A DNA stretch of 64,000 bases, taken from positions 1 through 64,000 of the forward strand of contig JAEWPC010000020.1 of NCBI GenBank assembly GCA_023460795.1, read 5' to 3'. The notes under the pieces are model-generated. The model was given only the letters and a program-made list of their open reading frames with translations. It did not search any database and was not told where the DNA came from. Position 1 is the stretch's first letter; each line of letters opens with the position of its first letter. A program made the position numbers and the translations under genes. This document shows, in pieces, positions 1-7,767 of this stretch. The stretch comes from Bacillota bacterium. Its GTDB lineage: Bacteria; Bacillota; Bacilli; Paenibacillales; Paenibacillaceae.

Positions 1-305
1 GCCCCTGGCTCCGCCAGGCCGCACCACAGCACGCGCGGCGCCGACGGGGAACCGAAGGTTCCCGCGTTCGTCAGCGCCAGCGTGAACGGCGCCGCGCGCG
101 CAGCTGCGGCTGCTGCCGCGTCGCCGAGCGCCGCGAGACGCGAGGCCGGCGTCTCGCCGAGGAAGTGCAGCGTCACGTGCAGATCGTCCTCGTGCGTCCA
201 TTTGCGGAACGGCAGCTGCCGTTCCATCGCGGACATTTTGCAGGATAGGTAGGCTTTCGCTGCCGGAGACAGGTGTAAACCGAGAAAAAGACGAAAATTC
301 TCCAT
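1..305 (-). CDS. thpR: RNA 2',3'-cyclic phosphodiesterase (ThpR/LigT family), 3' part cut by window edge
   Basis: The first 101 codons of a 2H-phosphoesterase run off the left edge. The N-terminus reads MENFRLFLGLHLSP, and residues 45-52 give HVTLHFLG, the first HxTxxFLG catalytic motif of the family. The second motif lies beyond the window. Family members hydrolyse 2',3'-cyclic phosphates on RNA in the cytoplasm. The ATG at 305 follows an AGGTGG ribosome site. It is divergent from serC with only about 130 bp between them, so promoters for both genes share that gap. Family assignment is firm, exact substrate is not. Confidence 0.85.
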   Translation of the reverse strand, partial: MENFRLFLGLHLSPAAKAYLSCKMSAMERQLPFRKWTHEDDLHVTLHFLGETPASRLAALGDAAAAAAARAAPFTLALTNAGTFGSPSAPRVLWCGLAEPG

Positions 306-366
306 ATGACCACCTAATTTCGTTCGGAATTTCATGATTTTGACGCACAAAAGTTGTAGTTTCTAG

Positions 367-396
367 TTGCTCTTCGCATGAAAGCTTTGTTATGAT
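367..396 (+). promoter_or_regulatory. Putative sigma-A promoter of serC
   Basis: TTGCTC at 367-372 and TATGAT at 391-396 are separated by 18 bp, about 40 bp upstream of the serC ATG. The -10 is good and the -35 moderate. Prediction by eye only. Confidence 0.4.
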
Positions 397-435
397 TAGC
401 CTATCCTAATTCTAGACAAGGTGGGAACAAGAAAG

Positions 436-1527
436 ATGGCTAATCGTGCCTATAACTTCAATGCCGGTCCTGCGGCGTTGCCGGAGGGCGTGCTGAAGAC
501 CGCACAAGAACAATTCGTTGAATATGAGAACAGCGGAATGTCCCTAATGGAGATGTCGCACCGCGGCGCCATCTACGAGAAAGTTCACTACGAAGCCGAT
601 TCGTTGCTTCGCGAGCTGCTCGGCATTCCGGAAGGCTATAAAGTGCTCTTCATTCAAGGCGGAGCAAGCACGCAATTCGCCATGGTTCCCATGAATCTGC
701 TGCGTCCGGGCCAGACTGCCGCTTACGTATCCACGGGCAGCTGGGCGACGAAAGCGATCCAAGAAGCGCAACTGTTCGGCGAGACCGCGATCGCGGCTTC
801 CTCGGAAGCGGACAAGTTCATGCGCATCCCGGCGATCAGCGAGCTGAACTACCCCTCCGACGCCGCTTATCTTCACCTGACTTCTAACGAAACGATCGAA
901 GGCACGCAATGGGCGGAATATCCGGTTACGGGCTCCGTACCGCTCGTCGGCGACATGTCCAGCGACATTCTGTGCCGCCCGGTCGACGTATCCAAATTCG
1001 GCTTGATCTACGCCGGCGCGCAGAAGAATCTCGGTCCTTCCGGCGTTACGATCGTTATTATCCGCGAAGATCTCATCCGCAAACCGGAGATCGCCGGCGT
1101 GCCGACGATGCTCCGTTACGCCACGCATGCGAAAGCCGATTCCTTGTACAACACGCCTCCTACGTTCGCGATCTACATGGTGGGCGAAGTGCTGAAATGG
1201 GTGAAATCGCAAGGCGGCGCCGCTGCCATGGAGAAGATCAACAACGAGAAGGCTAACCTGCTGTACAACTTGATCGACGGTTCCGACGGCTTCTACCGCG
1301 GATGCGCGATGCCGGGCAGCCGTTCGATTATGAACGTAACGTTCCGCCTCGGCTCCGAGGAGCTCGAGAAGCAATTCGCCAAAGAATCGGAGCAGCAAGG
1401 CTTCGTCGGCTTGAAGGGGCACCGCAGCGTAGGCGGCTTGCGCGCTTCCATCTACAACGCCGTCCCGCTCGAAAGCGTACGCGCGCTGGCCGATTTCATG
1501 AAAGATTTCCGACAACGTAACGGCTAA
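436..1527 (+). CDS. serC: Phosphoserine aminotransferase SerC
   Basis: This is the second step of serine biosynthesis: 3-phosphohydroxypyruvate plus glutamate gives phosphoserine, with PLP, in the cytoplasm. The same enzyme can serve pyridoxal phosphate synthesis in some bacteria. The 363-residue product has the family N-terminus (YNFNAGPAALP), the QGGAS cofactor loop and the Schiff-base lysine in YAGAQKNLGPSG. Length is normal. An upstream in-frame GTG at 421 was rejected because the AAGGTGGG ribosome site lies over it and sits about 10 bp before the ATG at 436. A perfect palindrome after the stop probably ends the transcript before trmL. Confidence 0.96.
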   Translation: MANRAYNFNAGPAALPEGVLKTAQEQFVEYENSGMSLMEMSHRGAIYEKVHYEADSLLRELLGIPEGYKVLFIQGGASTQFAMVPMNLLRPGQTAAYVSTGSWATKAIQEAQLFGETAIAASSEADKFMRIPAISELNYPSDAAYLHLTSNETIEGTQWAEYPVTGSVPLVGDMSSDILCRPVDVSKFGLIYAGAQKNLGPSGVTIVIIREDLIRKPEIAGVPTMLRYATHAKADSLYNTPPTFAIYMVGEVLKWVKSQGGAAAMEKINNEKANLLYNLIDGSDGFYRGCAMPGSRSIMNVTFRLGSEELEKQFAKESEQQGFVGLKGHRSVGGLRASIYNAVPLESVRALADFMKDFRQRNG

Positions 1528-1547
1528 TATAGACGGTGAAGCATACA

Positions 1548-1579
1548 AGCGGTACAATTGTACCGCTGTTTGCTTTTTC
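1548..1579 (+). terminator. Intrinsic terminator after serC
   Basis: A perfect 20-bp palindrome at 1548-1567 is followed by a T-rich tract (TTTGCTTTTTCT). It lies 20 bp past the serC stop and ends just before the trmL ribosome site. Confidence 0.6.
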
Positions 1580-1611
1580 TAGGGGAACAACGGCAAGGAG
1601 GATTCGCAGCA

Positions 1612-2070
1612 ATGGCTTTCCATATCGTGCTCGTCAATCCGGAAATTCCGGCGAATACGGGCAACATCGCGCGTACGTGCGCGGCGACCGGCACCCATCT
1701 TCACCTCGTGCGTCCTTTGGGCTTCGACACCGACGACAAAACGCTGAAACGCGCGGGTCTCGATTATTGGTATGCCGTTAAAATCACCTACTACGACTCG
1801 TTCGAAGAAGTGAAGGCCGCATTCCCGGAAGGGCGGTTTTTCTTCGCCAGCACGAGAGTGACGAAACGTTACAGCGATTTTTCGTTCAGGGACGGGGACT
1901 TGTTCGTATTCGGCCGCGAGACGAAGGGGCTGCCGCAAGAGCTGCTCGACGCGCATCCGGAGACCGGCATGCGGATTCCGATGACGGACAAGGTACGCTC
2001 GCTTAACCTTGCGAATTCCGCTGCTATCGTCGTTTACGAGGCGCTTCGCCAGAACGATTTTCCGATTTGA
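1612..2070 (+). CDS. trmL: tRNA (cytidine(34)-2'-O)-methyltransferase TrmL
   Basis: A SPOUT (trefoil-knot) methyltransferase that 2'-O-methylates the wobble nucleotide of leucine tRNAs using S-adenosylmethionine. The 152-residue product shows the three diagnostic blocks: NTGNIARTC near the N-terminus, FGRETKGLP, and SLNLANSAAIVVYE in the C-terminal knot. Size is typical for the minimal TrmL form. The ATG at 1612 is preceded by AAGGAGG at 1595-1601. The longer frame beginning at 1558 lies inside the serC terminator and was rejected. Confidence 0.95.
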   Translation: MAFHIVLVNPEIPANTGNIARTCAATGTHLHLVRPLGFDTDDKTLKRAGLDYWYAVKITYYDSFEEVKAAFPEGRFFFASTRVTKRYSDFSFRDGDLFVFGRETKGLPQELLDAHPETGMRIPMTDKVRSLNLANSAAIVVYEALRQNDFPI

Positions 2071-2162
2071 ACAAAATGGTTAAAGCCCTAATTACCGGTC
2101 GGTTATGTCCGTAGAAGATGCTTCGACAATTTTCTGTCTATTTCGATTTATTTTTACTTATT

Positions 2163-2191
2163 TTGCAATATTTTAAGAAAATAAATATTAT
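2163..2191 (+). promoter_or_regulatory. Strong sigma-A type promoter of the AbrB-like gene
   Basis: TTGCAA at 2163-2168 and TATTAT at 2186-2191 have an exact 17-bp spacer in an AT-rich stretch. Transcription from here would give a leader of about 85 nt before the TTG start at 2283. Confidence 0.65.
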
Positions 2192-2282
2192 AGCAGGAGA
2201 TTATGCGTCGATATCGAACGCTATAGGGTGCAAAAGTGTTTCAGAAACTAACTAGATTTGACACTTGAATGGAGGAAATGCT

Positions 2283-2525
2283 TTGAAACCGGCTGGCGTT
2301 GTTCGTAAAGTAGACCAATTGGGACGTATTGTATTACCTAAATCTCTTCGTAAAAGATATCAGATGAACGAGGGAGATCCCGTGGAAATTTTGGTCCAAG
2401 GCGATCATATTATTCTCGAACGTTACCGGCCTCGTTGCGTGTTCTGTTCTTCGATGGAGAGCGTGGGAGAGTTCAAAGAGCGTTACGTATGCGCCTCCTG
2501 CTTGAAGGACATGCACGGGCTGTAA
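2283..2525 (+). CDS. AbrB/SpoVT-family transition-state regulator with a cysteine-rich tail
   Basis: An 80-residue DNA-binding protein. Residues 1-50 (PAGVVRKVDQLGRIVLPKSLRKRY and onward) form the swapped-hairpin AbrB DNA-binding domain, very close to Bacillus AbrB. Instead of the usual AbrB dimerisation tail, the C-terminus carries CVFC and CASC separated by about 15 residues, which looks like a small zinc-binding knuckle. The start is TTG at 2283, 7 bp after GGAGG; an upstream in-frame TTG at 2265 overlaps that ribosome site. It is monocistronic, with its own promoter and terminator. By analogy it represses post-exponential genes; which ones cannot be read from the sequence. Confidence 0.88.
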   Translation: MKPAGVVRKVDQLGRIVLPKSLRKRYQMNEGDPVEILVQGDHIILERYRPRCVFCSSMESVGEFKERYVCASCLKDMHGL

Positions 2526-2546
2526 TCATAGCCGCGAGAGCAAGAG

Positions 2547-2574
2547 AAACCGTCCGATCGTGGACGGTTTTTTT
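2547..2574 (+). terminator. Intrinsic terminator of the AbrB-like gene
   Basis: Nine-base-pair stem AAACCGTCC / GGACGGTTT with a 6-nt loop, followed by TTTT, 22 bp past the stop codon. Confidence 0.88.
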
Positions 2575-2604
2575 AATTTTGAAGGTTCGAGAGGATGGGG
2601 ATCG

Positions 2605-2630
2605 CCTGAGCGAAGGGGATACCGATATAC
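2605..2630 (+). repeat. Dispersed repeat A, copy 1
   Basis: CCTGAGCGAAGGGGATACCG followed by ATATAC. The same core recurs, in either orientation, near 39.1, 48.8 (twice) and 49.04 kb, always between genes. Confidence 0.7.
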
Positions 2631-2639
2631 GGATGGGTA

Positions 2640-2826
2640 AAATAAAGACAAATCGATATTTATTTCGGAGTCTTGCCGCTTGTATGGAGGAATAACAACA
2701 TATCGATAGTTATTTCAGCGATATCATGTCGGCGAGCCATTTCCCAGTCTAAATAACGGTTAATAGTTGTTATTTCGCTGTATTACGTGGAAAGTAGAGA
2801 ATTAACTGCTATTGGTTGTTATTCCC
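2640..2826. repeat. Repeat B array (four AT-rich imperfect palindromes)
   Basis: Four related units at 2640-2668, 2690-2720, 2751-2780 and 2809-2826, each built on AATAAC..../....GTTATT arms around an 8-10 nt centre. A matching three-unit array lies at 49124-49260, again just after a repeat A copy. This spacer (2526-2918) otherwise holds nothing gene-like. Confidence 0.65.
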
Positions 2827-2865
2827 CGATCAGCGATCAGATTCTGGGTCCGAGCATTCGCGCAT

Positions 2866-2906
2866 GAAAAAAGCCGGCTCTTCCCGCTCAGGGAAGAATC
2901 CGGCTT
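2866..2906 (-). terminator. Terminator of the small membrane-protein gene
   Basis: Read on the minus strand, AAGCCGG ... CCGGCTT brackets an inner CTTCCC/GGGAAG stem and is followed by TTTTTTC, directly after the 51-residue gene. Confidence 0.8.
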
Positions 2907-2918
2907 CGGGGCGATCGA

Positions 2919-3074
2919 TTAGAGCCCGCTCGTTTTATCGTCGTTATAAGATGCCGTCAGAATTGCGCCGATGAAGAGCACAAAGACGATGATGACGACC
3001 CAGAACTTATTGGACATTCCGAAAAGCTGATTCGCTTCTTCCGCTGCTTTGGCAGCCGTCTCCGCAAGAAACAT
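2919..3074 (-). CDS. Small single-pass membrane protein, 51 residues, unknown function
   Basis: ATG at 3074 is preceded by GGAGGTG with 7-bp spacing. The product has an alanine/glutamate-rich amphipathic N-terminal 20 residues, one hydrophobic span (FWVVIIVFVLFIGAILTA), and a short polar tail ending KTSGL. A strong terminator follows. Good ribosome site, terminator and sensible composition argue that it is a real gene although it is very short. I do not recognise the family. The N-out topology and any partner are unknown. Confidence 0.72.
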   Translation of the reverse strand: MFLAETAAKAAEEANQLFGMSNKFWVVIIVFVLFIGAILTASYNDDKTSGL

Positions 3075-3234
3075 GTCCTACACCTCCGATTGACTTCTTC
3101 TATTATAACCAACGACATCCAAAAAGAAAACGCTAAAATGTGTGAACAATTTGCAACTTGCATGCGGCTATGGAACCGCATCGGTTCGCATATAGATGTA
3201 CCGAGAAGAGCATTGTCTAGGGGAGGGAAACGCT

Positions 3235-4371
3235 CTGAACCAGGTCATTAACTGGATGGGTGGCTGGCCTAAGGAAGGATTGATCTCAGGTTTCGATTGG
3301 GACGAGAGACTGGCGAGAGCGGCAACGAAAACGGCGGAGGCCGCCGTGATCGGCGGCGCGGCTAGCCGTCTCGAGGCACAAGGCGCGCAGAAGCTGAGGG
3401 AACAGCTGGCCCAAAGTCTGCTGAAGGGCAAGACGGGCGGCAACGGCAGGATGCTTACGGTGACGCCCGGCGCTGACGGCGCGCTCGCATGGATCGTAGA
3501 GAGGACGGCGAAGGCGGGCGACGTCGTCTTGGTCGAGCGCCTGACGTCGAGATCGGCGCTGCAGACGTTCAGACGCGCGGGTTTGCAGCCGCTGGCCATT
3601 GCCGGCGACCGGAACGGGATGGACCCGGAGGCGCTCACGACGGCGCTCTACCGCTATCGGCCGAAGCTGGTGTATGTCGGATGGACGTGCACGGATCCGG
3701 AGGGTGGAAGCTGGAGCGCGGAGCGCAGGCAAGCGGTTCGCAGCAGATGCCAGGAGGCGGGCGTGCTGCTCGTTACGGATGATCGGCAGGAGATGCTGCA
3801 GTACGAAGGGGAAGACCCGGAGCTGCAAAGACGCGTCGATGCCGGCTGCCTGTCGATCGGTCAATTGCCGCCGGGGTTGATCTCGGGGCTTAGAATCGGC
3901 TGGATCGCGGGCAACGCCGATCCGTTGAGGTTGGATGCGACAGGAGATCAACCGCCCGTGAAAGAGCCGCCCGTCAGCGAGATCGAGCAACAGGCGCTGT
4001 CGGATCTGATCGAGGAGCAGCCGCTGGCGCCGCTAATCGATATGTTCAAGGTTCAGTGCGGCGTGCGGATGAAGATCATTACCGAGTTGCTGGCGCACAA
4101 GCGGCTGCCCGACCTAAGCTGGGTGACGCCTAAAGGCGGCATGCACCTATGGGTGACGCTGCCGGTCGGATTAGACGGCGAGACGCTGCTGAAGGGCGCA
4201 TGGCTTAAAGGCCTCATCTTCCAGCCGGGCGGCCCTTTCTATGCGAAGGATCCGCAGTACAATACGCTCAGGCTCACCTTCGCGTTCGCGGACGAGAGGC
4301 AGCTGAGGCAAGGCGTGTCGCGTTTAGCAGAGAGTATCGAGGAGTTCACGGGCAGGTGGTCGATCGGCTAA
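3235..4371 (+). CDS. Fold-type I aminotransferase homologue lacking the PLP lysine (probable pseudoenzyme)
   Basis: Overall fold and spacing match the MocR/Aro8-type class I/II aminotransferases, including the tail motif GGMHLWVTLP and an LRLTFAF segment with the carboxylate-binding arginine. The Schiff-base motif, normally SFSK-x-LAPGLRIGW, reads SIGQLPPGLISGLRIGW, so the lysine is glutamine. The NPTG motif is replaced by DPEGG. The frame is intact over about 380 codons, so the gene is under constraint. A CTG at 3235 lies 8 bp after GGGGAGG, whereas the in-frame ATG at 3196 has no ribosome site. I prefer CTG, with 3196 as the alternative. Function unknown; classical transamination is unlikely. 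Confidence 0.75.
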   Translation: MNQVINWMGGWPKEGLISGFDWDERLARAATKTAEAAVIGGAASRLEAQGAQKLREQLAQSLLKGKTGGNGRMLTVTPGADGALAWIVERTAKAGDVVLVERLTSRSALQTFRRAGLQPLAIAGDRNGMDPEALTTALYRYRPKLVYVGWTCTDPEGGSWSAERRQAVRSRCQEAGVLLVTDDRQEMLQYEGEDPELQRRVDAGCLSIGQLPPGLISGLRIGWIAGNADPLRLDATGDQPPVKEPPVSEIEQQALSDLIEEQPLAPLIDMFKVQCGVRMKIITELLAHKRLPDLSWVTPKGGMHLWVTLPVGLDGETLLKGAWLKGLIFQPGGPFYAKDPQYNTLRLTFAFADERQLRQGVSRLAESIEEFTGRWSIG

Positions 4372-4387
4372 GCGAATCGCGGAAACG

Positions 4388-4690
4388 TTATTGATCCGCT
4401 CCTATGGCGAACAGTCTGCCGTCGCGAACGACGACTTGTCTGTGCATCAGCCGTTCGTCCGGCATATTCAAGCATGCGCCGGTCTTCGCGTCGAACGTCC
4501 AGAAATGAAGCGGGCAGAAGAGGACGTCGTTCATCGGCCTGACCTCGCCTCCGGCATGGGGGCACAGACCGCTTAAGAGCCGATATTCGCCATCCCCGCA
4601 CTGCACGAGCCAGTACGGCGAGTGATCGATGACGACTTCCGCCGGCAAAGTCTCGTATTGTTCGATCGGACCGAGATCCGCTTCACTCAT
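4388..4690 (-). CDS. Rieske [2Fe-2S] ferredoxin-like protein
   Basis: About 100 residues with both Rieske cluster motifs, CPHAGG and CPLHFW, spaced as in small nitrite-reductase/dioxygenase ferredoxin subunits. It would be a soluble cytoplasmic electron carrier; no oxygenase or reductase partner is nearby. The ATG at 4690 has GGAGG 8 bp upstream and overlaps the last codons of the upstream gene (ATGAGTGA), so translation is probably coupled. The longer start at 4711 lies inside the upstream gene and has no ribosome site. Confidence 0.88.
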   Translation of the reverse strand: MSEADLGPIEQYETLPAEVVIDHSPYWLVQCGDGEYRLLSGLCPHAGGEVRPMNDVLFCPLHFWTFDAKTGACLNMPDERLMHRQVVVRDGRLFAIGADQ

Positions 4691-5531
4691 CTTGAACGCC
4701 TCCGTTCGCATCGGACGCGGCCGTCTCCATGGCGGCCGCCCACGCGTATTTGCTTGTCCATGCCGCTACGACTTCGGCGTATTGCTTCAACGCTTCATGC
4801 CCCGATGGCGAAAGCTCGTATTGGCCGACGCCAAGCCTTCCGAACCAACCGTAATAGTTCGTGCGCAGCATGGGACCGGCGTCAGGGCAACCGGTCCACG
4901 CCTTCACCTGTTTCGGCGCCGAAGGTCCGTGGACGGCAAGCGCCATCGCGCATTGGATCGCCCGCTCGCGATATGCGGTCACGAGCTTGCGCTTCGTGCT
5001 GCCTCCGACGTTGTAGTCGCCGCTCCTCGCGGCGAATTCCTTGAGCAGCCGCGAGGCTCCTTTCCTGCGTCCGCCGGCGGTTGCGGCCAACGCGTAGGCT
5101 TCCTGCGCCTCGGCGGCTTCGCCGGCAGGACTCGGCAAGCGGGCGCGTTCGGAAGCGTACGGAGCTCCAGGCTCGCACCATACTTCGGTGACGGGCGCTT
5201 TCGTTTTATAGAACGTAACGGTGATGAATCCAAGCTGCAGTCTGCGGCATAACGTCGTTATATCTCCGAAGCGCTGGTTGTGAGCGCCTTTCTTCGTTCG
5301 GTTCCGTTCGACGGCGAGCCATACGGCTGCGCCGGTTCGCTGCCTATCTATGCCTTGCAGCAGCAGCGGCAGCGTAAAGATCCGCTTCATCTCCACGATC
5401 GTCGGATGAGGCTGCCCGGGATGGTAGGCGACAAGGTCGCAGCCCCTGATCTCGGCTTTGACTTCGAATCCGCGCCCGGTGAAAAAGGCTTTGATCGGCG
5501 GATATAGCTCGGTCTCATGCTTGACGGCCAA
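4683..5531 (-). CDS. DUF2161 PD-(D/E)XK nuclease-fold protein
   Basis: A 282-residue protein beginning AVKHETELYPPIKAFF, the hallmark N-terminus of the DUF2161 family. CDLVAY followed by IVEMKR supplies the D...ExK core of a PD-(D/E)XK nuclease/phosphodiesterase fold. The C-terminal half (LSPSGHEALKQY) resembles a winged helix. Substrate is unknown. The start is TTG at 5531, 7 bp after GGAGGTG. The longer frames (ATG at 5555 or 5618) overlap a TATAAT at 5559-5554 and would precede the transcript start. It is followed with overlap by the Rieske gene, forming a two-gene operon. Confidence 0.82.
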   Translation of the reverse strand: MAVKHETELYPPIKAFFTGRGFEVKAEIRGCDLVAYHPGQPHPTIVEMKRIFTLPLLLQGIDRQRTGAAVWLAVERNRTKKGAHNQRFGDITTLCRRLQLGFITVTFYKTKAPVTEVWCEPGAPYASERARLPSPAGEAAEAQEAYALAATAGGRRKGASRLLKEFAARSGDYNVGGSTKRKLVTAYRERAIQCAMALAVHGPSAPKQVKAWTGCPDAGPMLRTNYYGWFGRLGVGQYELSPSGHEALKQYAEVVAAWTSKYAWAAAMETAASDANGGVQDE

Positions 5532-5553
5532 AGCAAGCACCTCCAATACCGCC

Positions 5554-5559
5554 ATTATA
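5554..5559 (-). promoter_or_regulatory. -10 element for the DUF2161-Rieske operon
   Basis: Consensus TATAAT on the minus strand 23 bp before the TTG start; no good -35 was found at 17 bp. Confidence 0.4.
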
Positions 5560-5626
5560 TCATACGCCGGCTTCTCGAAAGACAAGTCGTTCTCTCGGAA
5601 TTGATGTCGTGTCCTCACAATGTTAG

Positions 5627-5656
5627 GTCAAATTCGTCCGCTTAGCCGCATAGGTA
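5627..5656 (+). promoter_or_regulatory. Possible sigma-E type promoter of prkA
   Basis: GTCAAATT (5627-5634), a 14-bp spacer, then CATAGGTA (5649-5656) resembles the sporulation sigma-E pattern (ATATT-like -35, CATA-type -10). Bacillus subtilis prkA is known to be sigma-E dependent. The -10 is only partly conserved. Confidence 0.35.
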
Positions 5657-5706
5657 TGTAATACGTTCGGGTGACGAGTAGAGAAAGAGGGCGAGGAGGA
5701 AGCGGC

Positions 5707-7602
5707 ATGGACATCTTCAAGCGGATTGCGGAGTATCGGGCCGAGAGTGAGAAGCTGAACTGGTCGGGGACGTTCCGGGAATATATCGAGTTGCTGCGGC
5801 GCGATAGCACGCCCGCGATGACCGCTCACGCTAGGGTATACGACATGATCGTCTCCCAAGGGGTAGAGGAGAAGGGCGGGAACAAAAGATATAAGTTTTT
5901 CGAATCGGAAATTTTCGGCTTGGACCGGACGATGGAGAAGCTCGTGGAGGAATACTTTCATTCCGCGGCGCGCAGGCTCGACGTCCGCAAGCGGATCTTG
6001 CTGCTCATGGGTCCGGTGAGCGGAGGGAAGTCGACGATCGTCACGCTGCTTAAAAAAGGTCTGGAGCGCTACTCCCGAACCGACCGCGGAGCCGTATACG
6101 CGATCAAAGGCTGCCCGATGCACGAGGACCCGCTGCATCTGATTCCTTCCGAGCTGCGGGATGACGTGGAACGGGAGCTCGGCGTACGTATCGAAGGCAA
6201 CCTGTGCCCTTCGTGCCAGATGCGGCTGAGAACCGAATACGAAGGCGACATTGAGCGCGTCGAAGTTGAGCGGGTGCAGATCTCGGAGGAAAACCGGGTC
6301 GGCATCGGCACATTCAGCCCGTCCGATCCGAAGTCGCAGGACATCGCGGATTTGACGGGAAGCATCGATTTTTCCACGATTACGGAATACGGTTCGGAGT
6401 CCGACCCGCGGGCGTACCGGTTCGACGGGGAGCTCAACAAAGCGAATCGCGGGCTGATGGAGTTCCAAGAGATGCTCAAGTGCGACGAGAAGTTTCTGTG
6501 GAATTTGCTGTCGCTCACGCAAGAAGGCAACTTCAAGGCGGGTAGGTTCGCGCTCATCAGCGCCGACGAGCTTATCGTCGCTCACACGAACGAATCGGAA
6601 TACAAAGCGTTCATCGCCAACAAGAAGAACGAAGCGCTTCAGTCGCGGATGATCGTCATGCCGATTCCTTACAATCTGAAAGTATCGGCGGAAGAGAAAA
6701 TTTACGCCAAGCTGATCGCGCAATCGGATATGAAACATATTCACATCGCTCCTCACGCGTTGCGTTCCGCCGCTATTTTTTCCATCCTCTCCAGACTGAA
6801 GGAATCGAAGAAGCAGGGAATGGATCTCGTCAAAAAAATGCGGATGTACGACGGGGAAGAAGTGGAAGGCTACAAAGAGGCGGATTTGAAGGAGATGCAA
6901 AGCGAGTACTCCGACGAAGGAATGTCCGGCATCGATCCTCGTTACGTCATCAACCGGATCTCCAGCGCGCTGATCAAGCACGATCTGCCATGCATCAATG
7001 CGCTAGACGTGCTGCGGGCGATGAAGGAGGGACTCGATCAACACCCGTCGATTACGAAGGAAGAGCGGGAGAAATATCTCAATTTCATCTCGGTCGCGCG
7101 CAAGGAATACGATAATCTCGCCAAGAAGGAAGTGCAGAAGGCGTTCGTCTACTCGTTCGAGGAGTCGGCTCGCACGCTGTTCGAGAACTATCTCGACAAC
7201 ATCGAATCGTACTGCAACTGGTCGAAGATCAAAGACCCGCTGACCGGCGAAGAGATGGATCCGGACGAGAGGCTTATGCGCTCGATCGAGGAGCAGATCG
7301 GCATCTCGGAGAACGCCAAGAAGGCGTTCCGCGAAGAGATTCTGATTCGTATCTCCGCCTATTCCCGCAAAGGCAAGAAGTTCGACTACAGCACGCACGA
7401 CCGGCTGCGGGAGGCGATCGAGAAGAAGCTGTTCACCGACTTGAAGGATATCGTGAAAATCACGACTTCGACGAAAACGCCGGACGAGAACCAACTGAAG
7501 CGGATTAACGAGGTCTCGAAGCGGCTTATCGACGAGCACGGTTATTGCCCGGTATGCTCCAACGAATTGATGCGGTACGTGGGCAGCTTGCTGAACCGGT
7601 AG
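5707..7602 (+). CDS. prkA: PrkA family serine protein kinase / AAA+ protein
   Basis: A 631-residue protein with an N-terminal AAA+ PrkA domain, Walker A at about residues 102-110 (GPVSGGKST), the CPMHEDPLHLIP and CPSCQ segments typical of the family, and the conserved C-terminal YCPVCSNEL block. PrkA phosphorylates proteins on serine and acts early in sporulation and in nutrient-stress responses. The usual partner yhbH (DUF444) is not beside it here, and the other frequent partner, spoVR, lies 12 kb away on the opposite strand. The start is ATG at 5707, 7 bp after GAGGAGG. The frame opening at 5671 lacks a ribosome site. Confidence 0.95.
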   Translation: MDIFKRIAEYRAESEKLNWSGTFREYIELLRRDSTPAMTAHARVYDMIVSQGVEEKGGNKRYKFFESEIFGLDRTMEKLVEEYFHSAARRLDVRKRILLLMGPVSGGKSTIVTLLKKGLERYSRTDRGAVYAIKGCPMHEDPLHLIPSELRDDVERELGVRIEGNLCPSCQMRLRTEYEGDIERVEVERVQISEENRVGIGTFSPSDPKSQDIADLTGSIDFSTITEYGSESDPRAYRFDGELNKANRGLMEFQEMLKCDEKFLWNLLSLTQEGNFKAGRFALISADELIVAHTNESEYKAFIANKKNEALQSRMIVMPIPYNLKVSAEEKIYAKLIAQSDMKHIHIAPHALRSAAIFSILSRLKESKKQGMDLVKKMRMYDGEEVEGYKEADLKEMQSEYSDEGMSGIDPRYVINRISSALIKHDLPCINALDVLRAMKEGLDQHPSITKEEREKYLNFISVARKEYDNLAKKEVQKAFVYSFEESARTLFENYLDNIESYCNWSKIKDPLTGEEMDPDERLMRSIEEQIGISENAKKAFREEILIRISAYSRKGKKFDYSTHDRLREAIEKKLFTDLKDIVKITTSTKTPDENQLKRINEVSKRLIDEHGYCPVCSNELMRYVGSLLNR

Positions 7603-7615
7603 AGGGTCGATGCAT

Positions 7616-7655
7616 GGAGGCGGCGCAGCAATTGCGGGCGCCTCCTCTCTTTGAT
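7616..7655 (+). terminator. Probable terminator after prkA
   Basis: GGAGGCGG ... GGCGCCTCC stem-loop followed by TCTCTTTG, 13 bp after the stop. The stem is imperfect. Confidence 0.45.
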
Positions 7656-7767
7656 GTCGTTGGCGAGTTCCATATTCCTATATCGGAAGCCCGGAATCTT
7701 ATATGGGATTGCATGCGGCGATCAGGTAAAATGATCCATATGCCGATACTCCAGGAGGGATCTCCCC

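Noticed and set aside
421..435. GTG start of serC at 421
   Set aside because: It overlaps the ribosome site for the ATG at 436, and the extra residues are not part of the family N-terminus.
5623..6981. Minus-strand open frame of 452 codons
   Set aside because: Antisense to prkA; no recognisable motif, an artefact of codon use in a GC-rich gene.
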